This document shows positions 1 to 13,300 of a stretch of DNA of 64,000 nt, one piece after another. Location: NCBI GenBank assembly GCA_026874595.1, contig CM049316.1:35907339-35971338 (forward strand), read 5' to 3'. The translations under genes and the position numbers were made by a program. Numbering within the stretch: the stretch's first letter is position 1; every line of letters starts with the position of its first letter. Source of the DNA: Sipunculus nudus. Lineage: Eukaryota > Annelida > Sipuncula > Golfingiida > Sipunculidae. Below the pieces are notes generated by a model. It was not told the DNA's origin and did no database searches. It saw only the letters and a program-made list of their open reading frames with translations.

Positions 1-493
1 TGAGAAGAGAGGATAGATTTAAATTTTAGATAAATTTATAAACTTAATCTCAAGTCAGACAGTTTTAGGAAAAAGAACTGTATATTGCAAATCAAATAGT
101 AGGAAATATTATAATTGTTCTGTTGGGCAAAGCACAGTGAAGTTTGTCATCATACACATACACCTATTTCATGACTCCCACATTTGATTACTAGGCTACA
201 GGTTGTTGTTTTATTTTACTTTCAATAAAAATGATATTTTTATATGATATTTTCAAAAGGAAAAGTAAATTTAATTGATTCTTGAATTGGGTTTGGGCTC
301 TTTGAGAATGGGAGTTCATACTGAAAAGTAAATTTTATTGATTCTCAAACTGGGAGGGGGCTCTTGAGAATTTTATAATGCCCCCTAAAATGTATGAAAT
401 AACTGCACAGCTAGGTTTAAGAGTCTTTTTGTGATAATTCTGTCCCAGCTGGATATGACTATGGAAAATTGATGTTACTGGTATCTCTTTCAG
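1..493 (+). other. SAMHD1 intron sequence at the left edge
   Basis: AT-rich sequence upstream of the first recognisable SAMHD1 exon. The earlier exons (SAM domain and the start of the HD domain) must lie outside the window. A segment of about 48 bp at 261-309 is repeated with changes at 324-371, a 63-bp-period tandem duplication. No coding signal was seen. The last bases before 494 form an acceptor (tctctttcag). Confidence 0.6.
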
Positions 494-609
494 TGTTGCA
501 TGGCTGGCAGGCCAGCTTGTGAGGGTGCTACGAGACAGACAGCCAGAATTAGGTATAACAGAAGCAGACATTGTGTGTGTTACTATAGCAGGCCTCTGTC
601 ATGACTTAG
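494..609 (+). CDS. SAMHD1: SAMHD1 exon a (HD motif)
   Basis: 116 nt, entering with one base that completes a codon and leaving after one base of a Gly codon. It encodes [12 protein letters not shown], then the CHDLG metal-binding HD motif at its end. Acceptor is tctctttcag before 494 and donor gtatga at 610. The residue before VAW corresponds to about human 170, so the first HD histidine (His167) lies on the missing preceding exon. Confidence 0.93.
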
Positions 610-3600
610 GTATGAAAACATTTGTTTGAACAATACTTCAGAGTTGTTTTTTATCTCATTAATAAATGGTATACTGGTTTAGTCAGAGAACACAGAGAAA
701 CAACCACTTCACATGATACTTATTTATTAATAATGATGTACAGTGGGATCCCACAATTACGACCTCCTTTGGGACTATCTAAAATGGTCGTAATTAGGGG
801 TGATTTTATTTGTAAAGTTCTTAGTAACCTGAACAATATATTCAGAATCAAACAAAATGGTCGTAATTGTGGGGGTGGTTGCAAATGTGGAGTGTTTGCA
901 AGGCACGGTTCCAATGTATGCTGTCAGTTTTCAAATAATTTGAAGAAATAGGAGTATTATAAATTCTGATGAGTAACACATGAGTGAAGAACAGGAGCAT
1001 TTTGGAATAAAAAATTTATTTTTTAACCTTGGTCTGTACTGACCTTGTACTTCTCCATCAAGTATTTTGGTTGTTGGTATCATGATAACAGATCTTTCCA
1101 CCACACTAGTGACATCTGTTGGTGACAACTGACACTCATTGGTCCTATTCACAGAAAAAATTTTACTCATTATATCTCAAATAATATAAGTTTGAAAAAT
1201 ATTTATCTGTAAGGGTGAGGTTCTTGAGAGCCTCAAGCATTTATCTGGTTTTACTTGACTAAACTTGCAAATCTGGTCCACAGGACACAAACACAGCAGA
1301 TGACTGTAACTCTCAGTCTCATGGAAACTCTGGTTATATCATGTGGCATTTACCATTCTGTTTAAAATCACGGGTTTTGAATTTATGCATTTAAGCTACT
1401 CTAGCTCATTTGTTTTATCCTACATTTTTTTGTGCAGCTTGTATTATGATCATTCTATGCCGTTTTGGATTCACAAGTGTTGTTGTTTATCTTTTTATTC
1501 AGGTCATGGTCCCTACTCTCACATGTTTGACGGGACCTTCATTCCTGAATGTAGACCAGGATATGAATGGAAGGTAATAGAATTTATAGAAGAAAAAAAA
1601 TATTATTGTATCATTAGCAAAGTAAAGTAATATCAAACAAGAATTTGAGTCTTGTGATAAGAAATGATAATTTGTAGGGAGCTAATGACAACAAAGAAAT
1701 TTCCTCTAAGGAGAGTAGATTGGAAGTTAAGCATGCACAATAAAAACAAGAATAAAAATTGTTTAAGAAATATTGATTGTTCGATAAGTAATCATTATTA
1801 GGCTTTTCTCATAATTGAAATAGTGGTGTAACTTTAAAAGCATTGCCAGACCTTGGCAATCAGTTTAGATCAGAAAGTGTTGTGGGTCTCAGAAAGAGTA
1901 CCAGTGGTCTTCAACTTTATTGAGGAAAGGTTTCATTGTCGGCAGAATTCAATATTCAAGAAAGTAGAGACCTTGAATATTAAGTAGTCATCAGATTAAG
2001 ACAAACTTTGGGTCATTTATCTTATAGCATGAAGATGCATCTGTAGCGATGTTCGACTACTTGGTGACTGACAATAACCTTATGGAGACCTTCAGAGATT
2101 TCGGTCTGAACAAGGATGACCTTGTATTTATTAAAGAGCAGATAAGGGGGCCCATGGATATGACACCACATAAGGTCAGTTCAGACATTGTAAAAGAAAA
2201 TACAATTTATACATCTTGTCTCTTTACTTGCATGCAGTTATATAATGTGAATAGGATTATCACACTTGGTAAATTATGGTTGCCAGTATTGTCAAAAAGA
2301 GAAGGAAAATCAATCTTTCTTAAATATTTATATTACTGTATTCAAATTAAGAATATATTTATTTTACTGTATTTTAATTAACAAAAACTCAGGCAGTGTC
2401 TAACAGCAATGCATTTTACAACCTACAAAATTTTAGATTGACTTACTCCCCGTGTAACTGTTCACTGTCTTCAGTTTCTGTCAGACCTAGTTTGGTTTCA
2501 TCTTACAATAATGATGCTGAACCAGCTGCATTCCAGTATTAAAAAGTAATTACAGAACTTCAGTCTATCAGTAGAGACAGCTGACAATGCCTAAACAATA
2601 TTTTGACTTTGTATCACAAAATTTACAATGTTTACCAGTGTGCCAGCGGAACTCACATCCAGCTTCATTTTCTTTTTGTGTTTTTTTAGGATTGGCGATA
2701 TCTGGGAAGGGGCAAAGAAAAAAGCTTTTTGTATGAGGTAAGTTTCTTTATGTTTATATTAAGTGGAACAGCACCTGGGAAATTCCATTCTTGTTGTCAT
2801 TTGATTGAATGTTTCACAAACACTCTGTGAACACACTGGACAACATCACTCTTGAGGTGCTTTGCACTTGAGTGTGACCTGAACAGATGGCCTGGCCACA
2901 CTGATAAGGGGGAACCTTCTGTGCATTTACTTATTTTTAGGCCCATATTCCCAGGTTCATTCATGCATAATTGCCTGTACATTTGTGAATATTCCTTGAT
3001 GACACTCCAAAATCCAAAGATGCTGTATCAAGACCAAAATATAATTGAATCTTCCTTGGCCCATTGCTGAAATGCCCTGAAATTTATGAGGTTCCATTCA
3101 TGATTGTGTGAGTTTCCGTTGAAGTTGTGGTGAAAGCTGGTGTGTTCACTTTGTTTAACAGCTTATACTGCAGTTATTGTAATTTTAACACCTAAAAGAC
3201 CTCTAACTCTAACTTTCCTTTAGAGATGCTTGCAACAATATTTTATTGTGCCTTTGCTTGTATAGAGGAAGACAATGGTGTTCATTTGGTGATGATTCTA
3301 ATGACCATCAATTTTAATTCAAACCTTTTACAACCTGGAGGTTGCTAGAAAATGGTTATAATGGCAGTAAAGGATGGGGTTATATATCTCTTATTATCAC
3401 AGTTTTGGCCCATGCAGCATAACCTCAATTACCTTCCCACTCAGTGTGTTCCCATTATTACACAACATCATATCATTGGTCCATTTTGTCCTGATAATTT
3501 GTAAAAAATGTACTGCAACTACTACAACTATAACCAAAACATGTACAACCAGGGGGTAAACTCACAGCTCTTGACTCCTGTGAATGTAATATACAAATCA

Positions 3601-4323
3601 GGATTTGAGAAAATTAGCATATTTTAAGTGCTGAAAACAGTGTGTGTGAACTTAAAGTAAATTGCATGTATTTGCAAACAGCATAATATACAATTAGCTA
3701 CTGTCATAAAATTATACCTGAAAGAACAATGTTTTAGTTTGGAGTTTATTCCAATATTTTATGCATAAAATCAGAATCTTTAACCATATATTTAAACATG
3801 AGCTTTATTGAAAAATTATCCTATGTTGCTCTGGAAAACGCCCATTTTGAAACACATTGGGCCATTTTGTGAGATTAGCACACAGCAGATTTTGATTCGG
3901 CTCCCTTCACTTCCCTTGAAAAGCAGTAAGCCATCAATCAACACAATATGCCATCAGGGTTAAGATTTCTTGAAAAATGACCTTGGCCATAAAAGGGGCA
4001 TGTTATCCTGAATTGACTTAGTACTGCCCTCTTGATGTGGTTGTCTTTAGGTTATATGGTGATACTTTTGGTAAATATTATTTACAGCTGAGTTTTAACA
4101 CTATAACCACAGGTTGTGGCCAACAAGAGGAATGGTGTAGATGTAGACAAGTGGGACTACTTTGCCCGGGATTGCCACCATCTTGGAATCAAGAATAACT
4201 TTGACCACCAGCGCTTTATGAAGTTCGCCAGAGTCCTCAATGTTGGGGGCCAGTTACAGATCTGCTCAAGAGACAAGGTATGGCCTACTGTTTGATTTTG
4301 ATACTAAAATTATAAAACCGGGA

Positions 4324-4394
<71 letters not shown>

Positions 4395-7300
4395 TATACT
4401 TCTCTTAATAAGGTATTTTTGCATACCAAAATCCTGAAACTGTTAATGAAACGCTTGCCTATTTGTAATTACTATACAAAATTATATAATGCTTACCTAG
4501 AATTTAGAAGGTCAGTAATCCTATAACTATCATATGCAGTTAAAAATTAAATAATTATATGAAGATCTTTTAAGGTATTCATTTAGGATATGGCTTTTGA
4601 CAGTATTTAATTATTTGTATTTTGAAGTATTGTTTTATCTCATTACATCTGCTCAGTGTAAAATTTTGCCGTCTTGCAGTTATTTTCATTAAGTTTTCTA
4701 TAACTGTAGGAGTATTTAGTGGTTGGTGGGGCTAAGTGACTAAGTTTTCTTCTGTATATTTTATTTTTTTTTAAATGTGATATGTGAAATAATGCTGTTA
4801 TGGAGGAAATATCAGGATATTTATTATGCAGAAATTCAGTTATCTGAACAGCTAAAATATAAGGCACAAATAAAAGATTACTATTCATTATATATTTAGT
4901 TCCTGTTCTTTATTTATAAATATATACCATGAATTATAATATATGAATATTTAATTATACGAGGAAGTTTGAAATGTTTCCATTCCTGTGCTCTTTTCTA
5001 CTTTCCTTTTCATGGTGATGGTGGCTTCAAGATCTATGCTTTCTTGCACTAATAAAGAATTGTACCAATGCTCCAGAGGGTGGTTCATCTCAAACATATT
5101 AATTAGTGGTGAAACCATGCCATTTGACAAGGCATCAATTAGCAGACAACATTGTCTTGCTCACCCTTTTAAAGCGCCCTGTGTCTTCCACTTTACATGG
5201 ACACCATATTCAGAAAAAAAATAATTCTTGTTATCTTGCTACTGCTTAGTGAGGGCAGGTTTACCCCCCCCTCCTCCCCCCCCCCCCAAAAAAAAAAAAA
5301 AAAACAGAATGTCTTTTTGCAAGTTCCAAATTAGTCTCAAGTTAAATTTTTTATTTAAAGAATTTTGATGAAAATTTTGATGGAAATTTAAATATAAATG
5401 ATTTTTGAAACATAGACAGATATATGTGGTTTTACCAAAAACAGGGCTAGTAGCCACTGGTGCAGGTCTTTTTCAGTTAATCTGGACAAATTTAAGTGTG
5501 GGAGTTTTGAAATCAATATATATTTTCTAAATTACAGGTCTTTTGGAAGCAGCAGTATAAGGGATAAGGAAAGGAAGAAATTAAACCTGTTTTTTTTTTC
5601 TGCTTTTCAGGAAGTCTGGAACTTGTATGATATGTTTTATACCCGAAACATGCTGCATCGCAGGGCATACAAGCACAAAACCACCAAAGTCGTAGAGGAC
5701 ATGTGAGTGGTTGTCTTACCTCAGCACGTTGCTGTGATTGGCTTACACTAAAATCCTTCACACCAACTCTTGCATTTCCTGCTGTCCCATGGGGAAATAT
5801 GCACGGAGTTCACTGTGTGAACATTCATAGACAGTGTATTCTCATCTCCCTCCATGGTTTCTCTTCTGTAGTTTTCCCATTTGGAAACATTCTCAAACTT
5901 CCTGCAGGGGGCAGTGTATTCAGTGTAACAGATTTTGCACAGCACATCACTTTGTACATGAATACATTTGCTTTTCTGTCAATATTACTTCAGAAATGTC
6001 CACAGGATTTGTCCATATAAATGTTTGCTAAAACAAATATTTTAAATACAGAGATTCAGGTCTAAATTAGAAAATATTTTATTACAGAAAACAACTAAAA
6101 TCCAGCTAGTTTACCTAATTTCAGATAAGTATTAACTTGGCCTACTTTGTCATCTTTGTTATATAAGAACATGTATTAAGTGCTGTGCTGTTGAGTTTGT
6201 TATTTTTGACACACCGAGTCACTGAACCTGTTTTTCATGGTTTTCAGCTGGTACTGGTATACCATTACACAGACACAGGTATTTGCTTACTGCCATACTG
6301 CATCCAATGAAATCTTGCTTTCATAATTCATCAAATCAAGAAAAAATCTGCAAAATGTTTCCTTTAAATGCCATAATTGTGTTTAAGACAGCTTCCAGAA
6401 TTTTATTAAAGCTTATAAATGTTATTGAATGATATTGTACCGGTAAATTCTGTATTTTATTTTCTTGGTCAGCTGTTTCTCAAGGTTGCTGACTATGAGG
6501 TTATCACTTACAATTTCTTAATGTCTTGTCTGTAACAATGAAATCAGGCAAGACCTAAATAGTAACATTTTATTAACAGCAGTAAGCAACAATAAATGCT
6601 GGAGAACAGATATCACTGCACACAGAACCTCCCCTTGGTCCCTGTTTGTTCTTTTGGATGATGTCACATTAAAATTAACAGAAGTTTCACACAGTTCCAG
6701 ATAATGCTTACACAGACAGTGCTTTCACAATTGGTGGCTGCACGCCAGGCAAACTGCATTATACTCTTCTAGAAGTGTCAGCAACACATACCACTGCTGA
6801 TTTCAGCATTTAAAGCATTTATATATTAAGTGTCTTTCATTACACATCCATTTCAACTGAGATTCTTTGTGACATTTTAAAATATCTCCCCCTCATTTCT
6901 TGCTCAAACCTGGATCAGATAAAGGTTTAATCATTAACTTTTAAAATCTTGTTTTCACTTAATGGGAGATTGTCTCTGTGTTTGAATTTTAATTACTAAA
7001 TTTTAGCATGGACACAAGATTGAGATTAAATTATTTAAAAGAGAAATATAATTTAGACTTCATTTCAAATGCTTTTGCGGGATTTGGTGGCAGTGTTTTG
7101 CATACAGTATATCTAAACATTTAAAATTACATTTGTCAATGTCAACATGAATTTGGACATGAAACTGATGTCAGAGCCAGTTATTGAATTCACCACCCTT
7201 TTTTGTAGAATTTATTTGGTGTCCAACTTGCTCGGTTTAATGGACTGTGGCTAATTCCCACTGGGAAAAGTTCTTATAACACTGCTGTGAGGGACGCAGT

Positions 7301-10300
7301 TGGTTGGACATGTTTGGATTACAAGCAGAACCCCAAATGTTGTAAACATGTTGATATAAACAAAATGGAGAGCCAGTGCAACAAACACTTTTTTGCTTAC
7401 TTTTTACACATCAGATATATGATTAGACCCCTTAAATAAACCAAGTCCTGCTACTTGAGGACTAAAACAGAGACTAGTAGCTACTTTCCCCTCAATACAA
7501 TTAATTTAAGACTCTCCCACTCCCAGTTTACCTTTAGAACAGAAGTTCCTAACCCAAATTTATTATCCAACTAAACATGAAAGATGAAAGCAAGCTAGGT
7601 ATCTTTGCAGAATTGGTATATGTGTGTGTTTGTATGTGTACCAGTCTGATAACCCTGAAAAATTTAACGGGGTTGCATTTGGTTGCTATGCTTATATTTG
7701 GTAGAAACAGCAAGGTTACTTGTGTGGAACTTGTGAGGGTCAATTCTGCTAAATACATTTCAAAGATTACCGGTACAGACCTCGGTGCTCTCCTTTTCTG
7801 ACACAGCGCTGCATGTATTTGTAGGAAGTGGGAGACCTGTATGATATGTTTTATACTAGGACAGTCCTTCATCGCCGGGCCTACCAACACAAAAACAAAA
7901 ACATTATTGAATCAATGTGAGTTGAACTGTACACTCTTTATGTTTTAGTATGTAAGGTAAGGTAATCTCAATTGACCTATTCCTCCCTAAGACTTTTTAA
8001 CCCTGCTTTATCAGGTATTCAAGTCCTTGAAAGTCCTTTGATTAAAAGCAGAGCCACCTTCTGTATTTTCAGTTCCTTCAATAAGCATGTTAAAGGATAT
8101 TATTAGATTTTGTGTGTTCACTAAGTAAAGCTTTGTGCTTGTTTCTACCCACTGCAGGGGCAGATTTAGAGGGTGACACCTGTGCCACCTCATTGTTTAC
8201 CTAAAAAATCTTGGAAATAGAATGATACACATACTTGTTAACCTAGGCCAGGATGTTTAGTCCCCCCCTCCCCCCTTAAGTGTAATCAAAGCATCCTATC
8301 TGTCAGGAAATCATATAAATAAAGTCCTAGACATTTGTAAAAGTGGATCTTGATAATCTTAGGAAAAGACTGAAGTTTGCTGAGGGATAGCTCTACCATT
8401 GCTGTGTGTCTGGTTTCAATAAACAAACCCTGAACCAGAGCACAGCAAACTGCTCAAACAGGAACTGTGCATGCTCGGGGGGGGGGGGGGGGGGGGGGAG
8501 GATAAGCAGTACATTCAGGGACAGGTTTTGTGTGTTTATGAGTGATCACCAAAAACTTTTGTGTGACATGATTTGCTTGCAGAATGACCAGTTTTCTATA
8601 GTGTGTGTTAATATCATATATAACTATAGAATTAGTTTATCATAAAACTTGCACTTAGATTTTATCTTATAACTTGCACATAGATGTATAGATATTTTTT
8701 ATACAGTTTGATTGTGTAATACTTAGGTCTAACGGTCTACCACATGGTTTTTTTGTTCTCTCTATATCCTGTTATACACCTTTATATGTTTTAAAAGGGG
8801 GGGGGGGGAGAATAAGCAGTACATTCAGAGACAGGTTTTGTGTGTTTATGAGTGATCACCAAAAACTTTTGTGTGACATGATTTGCTTGCAGAATGACCA
8901 GTTTTCTATAGTGTGTGTAAATATCATATATAACTATAGAATTAGTTTATCATAAAACTTGCACTTAGATTTTATCTTATAACTTGCACATAGATGTATA
9001 GATATTTTTTATACAGTTTGATTGTGTAATACTTAGGTCTAACGGTCTACCACATGGTTTTTTGTTCTCTCTATATCCTGTTATACACCTTTATATGTTT
9101 TCAGTGGGTTTATTGTTCACATGAGCTATACATGTTCCTGTTTTACTTGAACAGTTTAAATTAATTATTTATTATTTGTTATAGTATTGATAAAACAGCA
9201 TAACTAAACAATTATATTTTTTTTCACAAAGTGCAGATATTATGTATGCCACAGCAGTATTGTAATTATTATAACTACTATTGCTAGTTACTTATTAAAA
9301 CTGCACCTAACATTTAATAAATTTAAAAAAAAACTATTGTCTTTAAATATTTCTCTCTAAAGTTTTTCATGTTTGTTATAGAATATTTTCAGCTGTCTGA
9401 AATGTCTTATCTTTCTAAAGATAGTATGCTTTATCAGGAGATGGAGTCTTATTTGGAATTGTGATTGAACAAATAATGTAATAATCTGATGTCTTTGATA
9501 CAGGATAACAGAAGCCATGATAAAAGCGAATGATTACCTGCTGTTTGAGGGGAAAGATGGGTAAGTGGTCATGTGATCTCATCGTCTTTCTGACGCAAAA
9601 GCATTGTCTTCATATACAATCTTTGAATCTTGGCAAAATCTACAATGTAGAATAGTCTTGAAAGGTGATCTGAATGGTTATTTAAAAGCACACTAGAGGG
9701 CAGACTTGTGCTTAAACCTTGCCAACTTCTGCGCAGGGTTAAGGTCTTTTGTGCAAAATGAATATACTCTGCTGGCAGGCACAGACTTAAGCATGTTTCA
9801 CCTGACATTTGACCCAATCACTGCTTCACTTGGATGATCATTAAATGTAAACAACATGTGACTCTCTATCCCTTGGAACTCATATCTTATGTCAGCATGC
9901 AATAATGGTAATTCTTCCAATTCATGCACGTAATCCTTTTGCATAATGTTGAAAACACCTAAACAGGTGTTGCTACACTATCACAATGCATTTACACCTT
10001 CAGCAGTTCAGGAAGCAGTTTTGTCACGTATACTATCCAAAGAAGCAGGTGCATACATTTCAGTTTATATTAACAATACTGCGTCACAGTTATTTCACCG
10101 CAAAATAGATCCACAGGTTTATCAGTAAACGAAATATGTTTCTCAAACAAATACCTTTTGTTTTATTTGAGACTACTAGCCAAAGTTCTCTCTTGTCCAT
10201 AAAGTTAAGCTTTACCTCATATAATTAATGTCAGACCAAAATAAACCTCTTTATTTACCCTGCAGTTGTCCGTACATTCTAGGAATAATTGCTAATGCCA

Positions 10301-13300
10301 CTGGAACAGCCCTTCCATAAGTGTAATTATTTCATGATCAGCTGAAAGAGATGCCATTGTACCCAGTTCTGAAAATGAGACATCTGTCCTGCCACAACCA
10401 TAACAGCCATCTATTTTGGATTAACTGTTCCTTGGTATCTCTTGTCCAAATCTGTCTAGTTAACAAATAACCATTGCTTTCAGTTAAAACAGGGTCATCA
10501 GGATGACTAAATAGCTAATCATGAATTGTCTTTTTATAGTTTTACCCATGTCCGTCATTCCGTCCTTCAATCCTTCCGTCCTTCCGTCATTCCGAAATCA
10601 AACAGTTGTACGGACTTTTTTTTGCAATGCCTGCAGATATTGGCCTGATTTTTGGTGTGTGGGCAGATAATGACCAGGTACAGATTGAGTTTGTGTTTCG
10701 TCCCAGTTGACTTACTTTTGACCGTTTTACGGCTCCTAAACTTAGAAAATTTCATGATAAATAGAAATTTTCATGACAAATACACATGTACAGACTTTTT
10801 TTTGCAATGCTTGCAGATATTGGCCTGATTTTTGGTGTGTGGGCAGATAATGACCAGTTACAGATAGAGTTCCCGTTTCGTCTCAGTTGACCTTCTTTTG
10901 ACTGTTTTAGGGCTCCTAAACTTAGAAAATTTCATGAAAAATAGAAATTTTCATGACAAATACACATGTACGGAATATTTTTCGCAATGCTTGCAGATAT
11001 TGGCCTGATGTTTGGTGTGTTGGCAGATAATGACCAGTTACAGATCGAGTTCGCGTTTCGTCCTAGTTGACCTACTTTTGAATGTATTATGCCTCCTTAA
11101 CTTAGAAAATTTCATGAAAAATTGAAATTTTCATGACATATACACATTTCAGGTTTTTTTTCGCAATGCCTGCAGATATTGGCCTGATTATTGGTGTTTG
11201 GGCAGATATAGACCAGTTACAGATCGAGTTCGCGTTTCGTCCCGGTTGACCTACTTTTGACTGTTTTACGGCTCCTGAACTTAGAAAATTTCATGAAAAA
11301 TATGAACTTTCATGACAAACACACATGTATTGACTTCTTTTCGCAATGCCTGCAGATATTGGCCTGATTTTTGGTGTGTTGGCAGATATTGACCAGTTAC
11401 AGATGGAGTTCACATTTCGTCCCAGTTGACCTTCTTTTGACTGTTTTACGGCTCCTGAACATAGAAAATTTCATGAAAAATATAAATTTTCATGACAAAT
11501 ACACATGTACAGACTTTTTTTCGCAATACCTGCAGATATTGGCCTGATTTTTGGTGTGTGGGCAGATAATGACCGGTTACAGATCAAGTTCACGTTTTAT
11601 CCCAGTTGATCTACTTTTGACTGTTTGACGATGCTCTAACATAGAAAATTTCATAAAAAAGTGCACTAATGTTGTACAGTGCCTGCAGATACGGGCCTGA
11701 TTTTTGGTGTGTAGGAAGATAACAACCAGTTACAGATAGAGTTCTTGTTTTGTCCCAGTTGATTTACTTTCGACCATTTGACTGCTCCTGAACATAGAAA
11801 ATTTCATGAAAGACAGAAATTTTTATGGAAAATGCATATGTATGGACTTTTTTTCACATTGCCTGCAGATACTGGCCTGATTTTTGGTGTGTTGCTTGAT
11901 AATGACCTGTTACATAGAGAGTTTGCATTTTGCCCTTGTTGACCTACTTTTGACCATACAGCACCTCCTGAACTTAAAAAATTTTTCAAAATTTAACAAA
12001 TGTTTCTAATTTGCCCCAGGTGGGGGCATTCGTGTCGTTCCGACACATCTAGTTTAAAAATCAAGTTTGTATTTTGCAAGTATTAGGAATTTAAAAGGTT
12101 TCTTAGGATATTTAGTTTTCACTGATGCCAAACATTTCTAGTTAAACATGTGGTGGGGCACTATTTGTGCCAAGTCCTTGTTAGATATCAAATGTTGCTG
12201 TATGTTGGATTGTGTTGGGAATAAGTTGTAATTTCATGATTAATCATCAGTAAAAATATGTTGACCACTACTGACCAATAATGAGAAATGATTGGTTGTT
12301 CAATAGTAAGAAATTTCTTACCAAATATACTGGTACATTGTCTTACCAGATATAACTGCCAACATATTTGCTGATATATTAATATTATTCTGTAGCCTAT
12401 ATGTTTATATAGTAACCTTATAGTAAACAGCCTTTTTTTACTTTGATTGTGTTCAGGTTAAAGCACTATGTACATTGTATTCTTTTATCTTCTTGAAAGA
12501 TGAAATCAAAATCAAAATTTTTGATTAGGGGAGGTGTTAAAATTGAAGTTGGTGGTGCCTAAGAACCATACATTTTTCTTAGGTCTAAGTCATGTGCAAA
12601 ACTTATTAAATTATTGATAATGGCACTGCAAGATGGATCATCAGATCGTTTACATCAACTAACAACCAACGATATAATTGATTATCAGCCCATCACCACG
12701 GTTGGTTGACGCTTTGTGTTGGATATTGTCCGAGTATCTATACAGGGACATCTGATGATACAGACAATGTTTCCCTTTGTAGTACAATGTATGGGTGCAC
12801 GGATGTACCATTACAGCCCTAAACAACACGCACTAAAAAATTTTTATTGTAACTTTTATACGCCCTTCATATGACAGGAGTATTTTGGTATACCCACCTT
12901 CTGTAACCTTTTTGTGTCGCCGTGATAACTCACCGGGGCTTGATGGATTTTTCACTAAACTCACCATAACTACTTACCAACAGATTATCTCACCCAAGTT
13001 GGATTAAGGGCAAAATCCACGCATATTTGATAAGGTCGCGGTTCACCAGGCTACTTCATGGTGTGGCCATGATAAAACTCATCAGAAATGTTAATCAGTA
13101 AATTATCTGGCCTAAGTTCGATTTCAAGCAAAATCCAACATATTTAATGAGGTCAGAGGTCACCACACTTTAGAGGCACATTGTTGACTTAAAGAAAAAT
13201 TCTATGGATTTTCATGACGCTCATTATACATATTTACCAATAGAGTTTCTCACCTAAATTACCTTCTCATCAAAATTCATATGAAATTAATGAGGGCAGA

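Noticed and set aside
4240-4437. Open frame with a long Tyr-Ile repeat
   Set aside because: It overlaps SAMHD1 exon e in another frame and then translates the (TA)n microsatellite.
10600-11990. CRISPR-like direct repeats
   Set aside because: Units are about 180 bp and contiguous without spacers, in a eukaryotic intron; they are the core of a transposable element.
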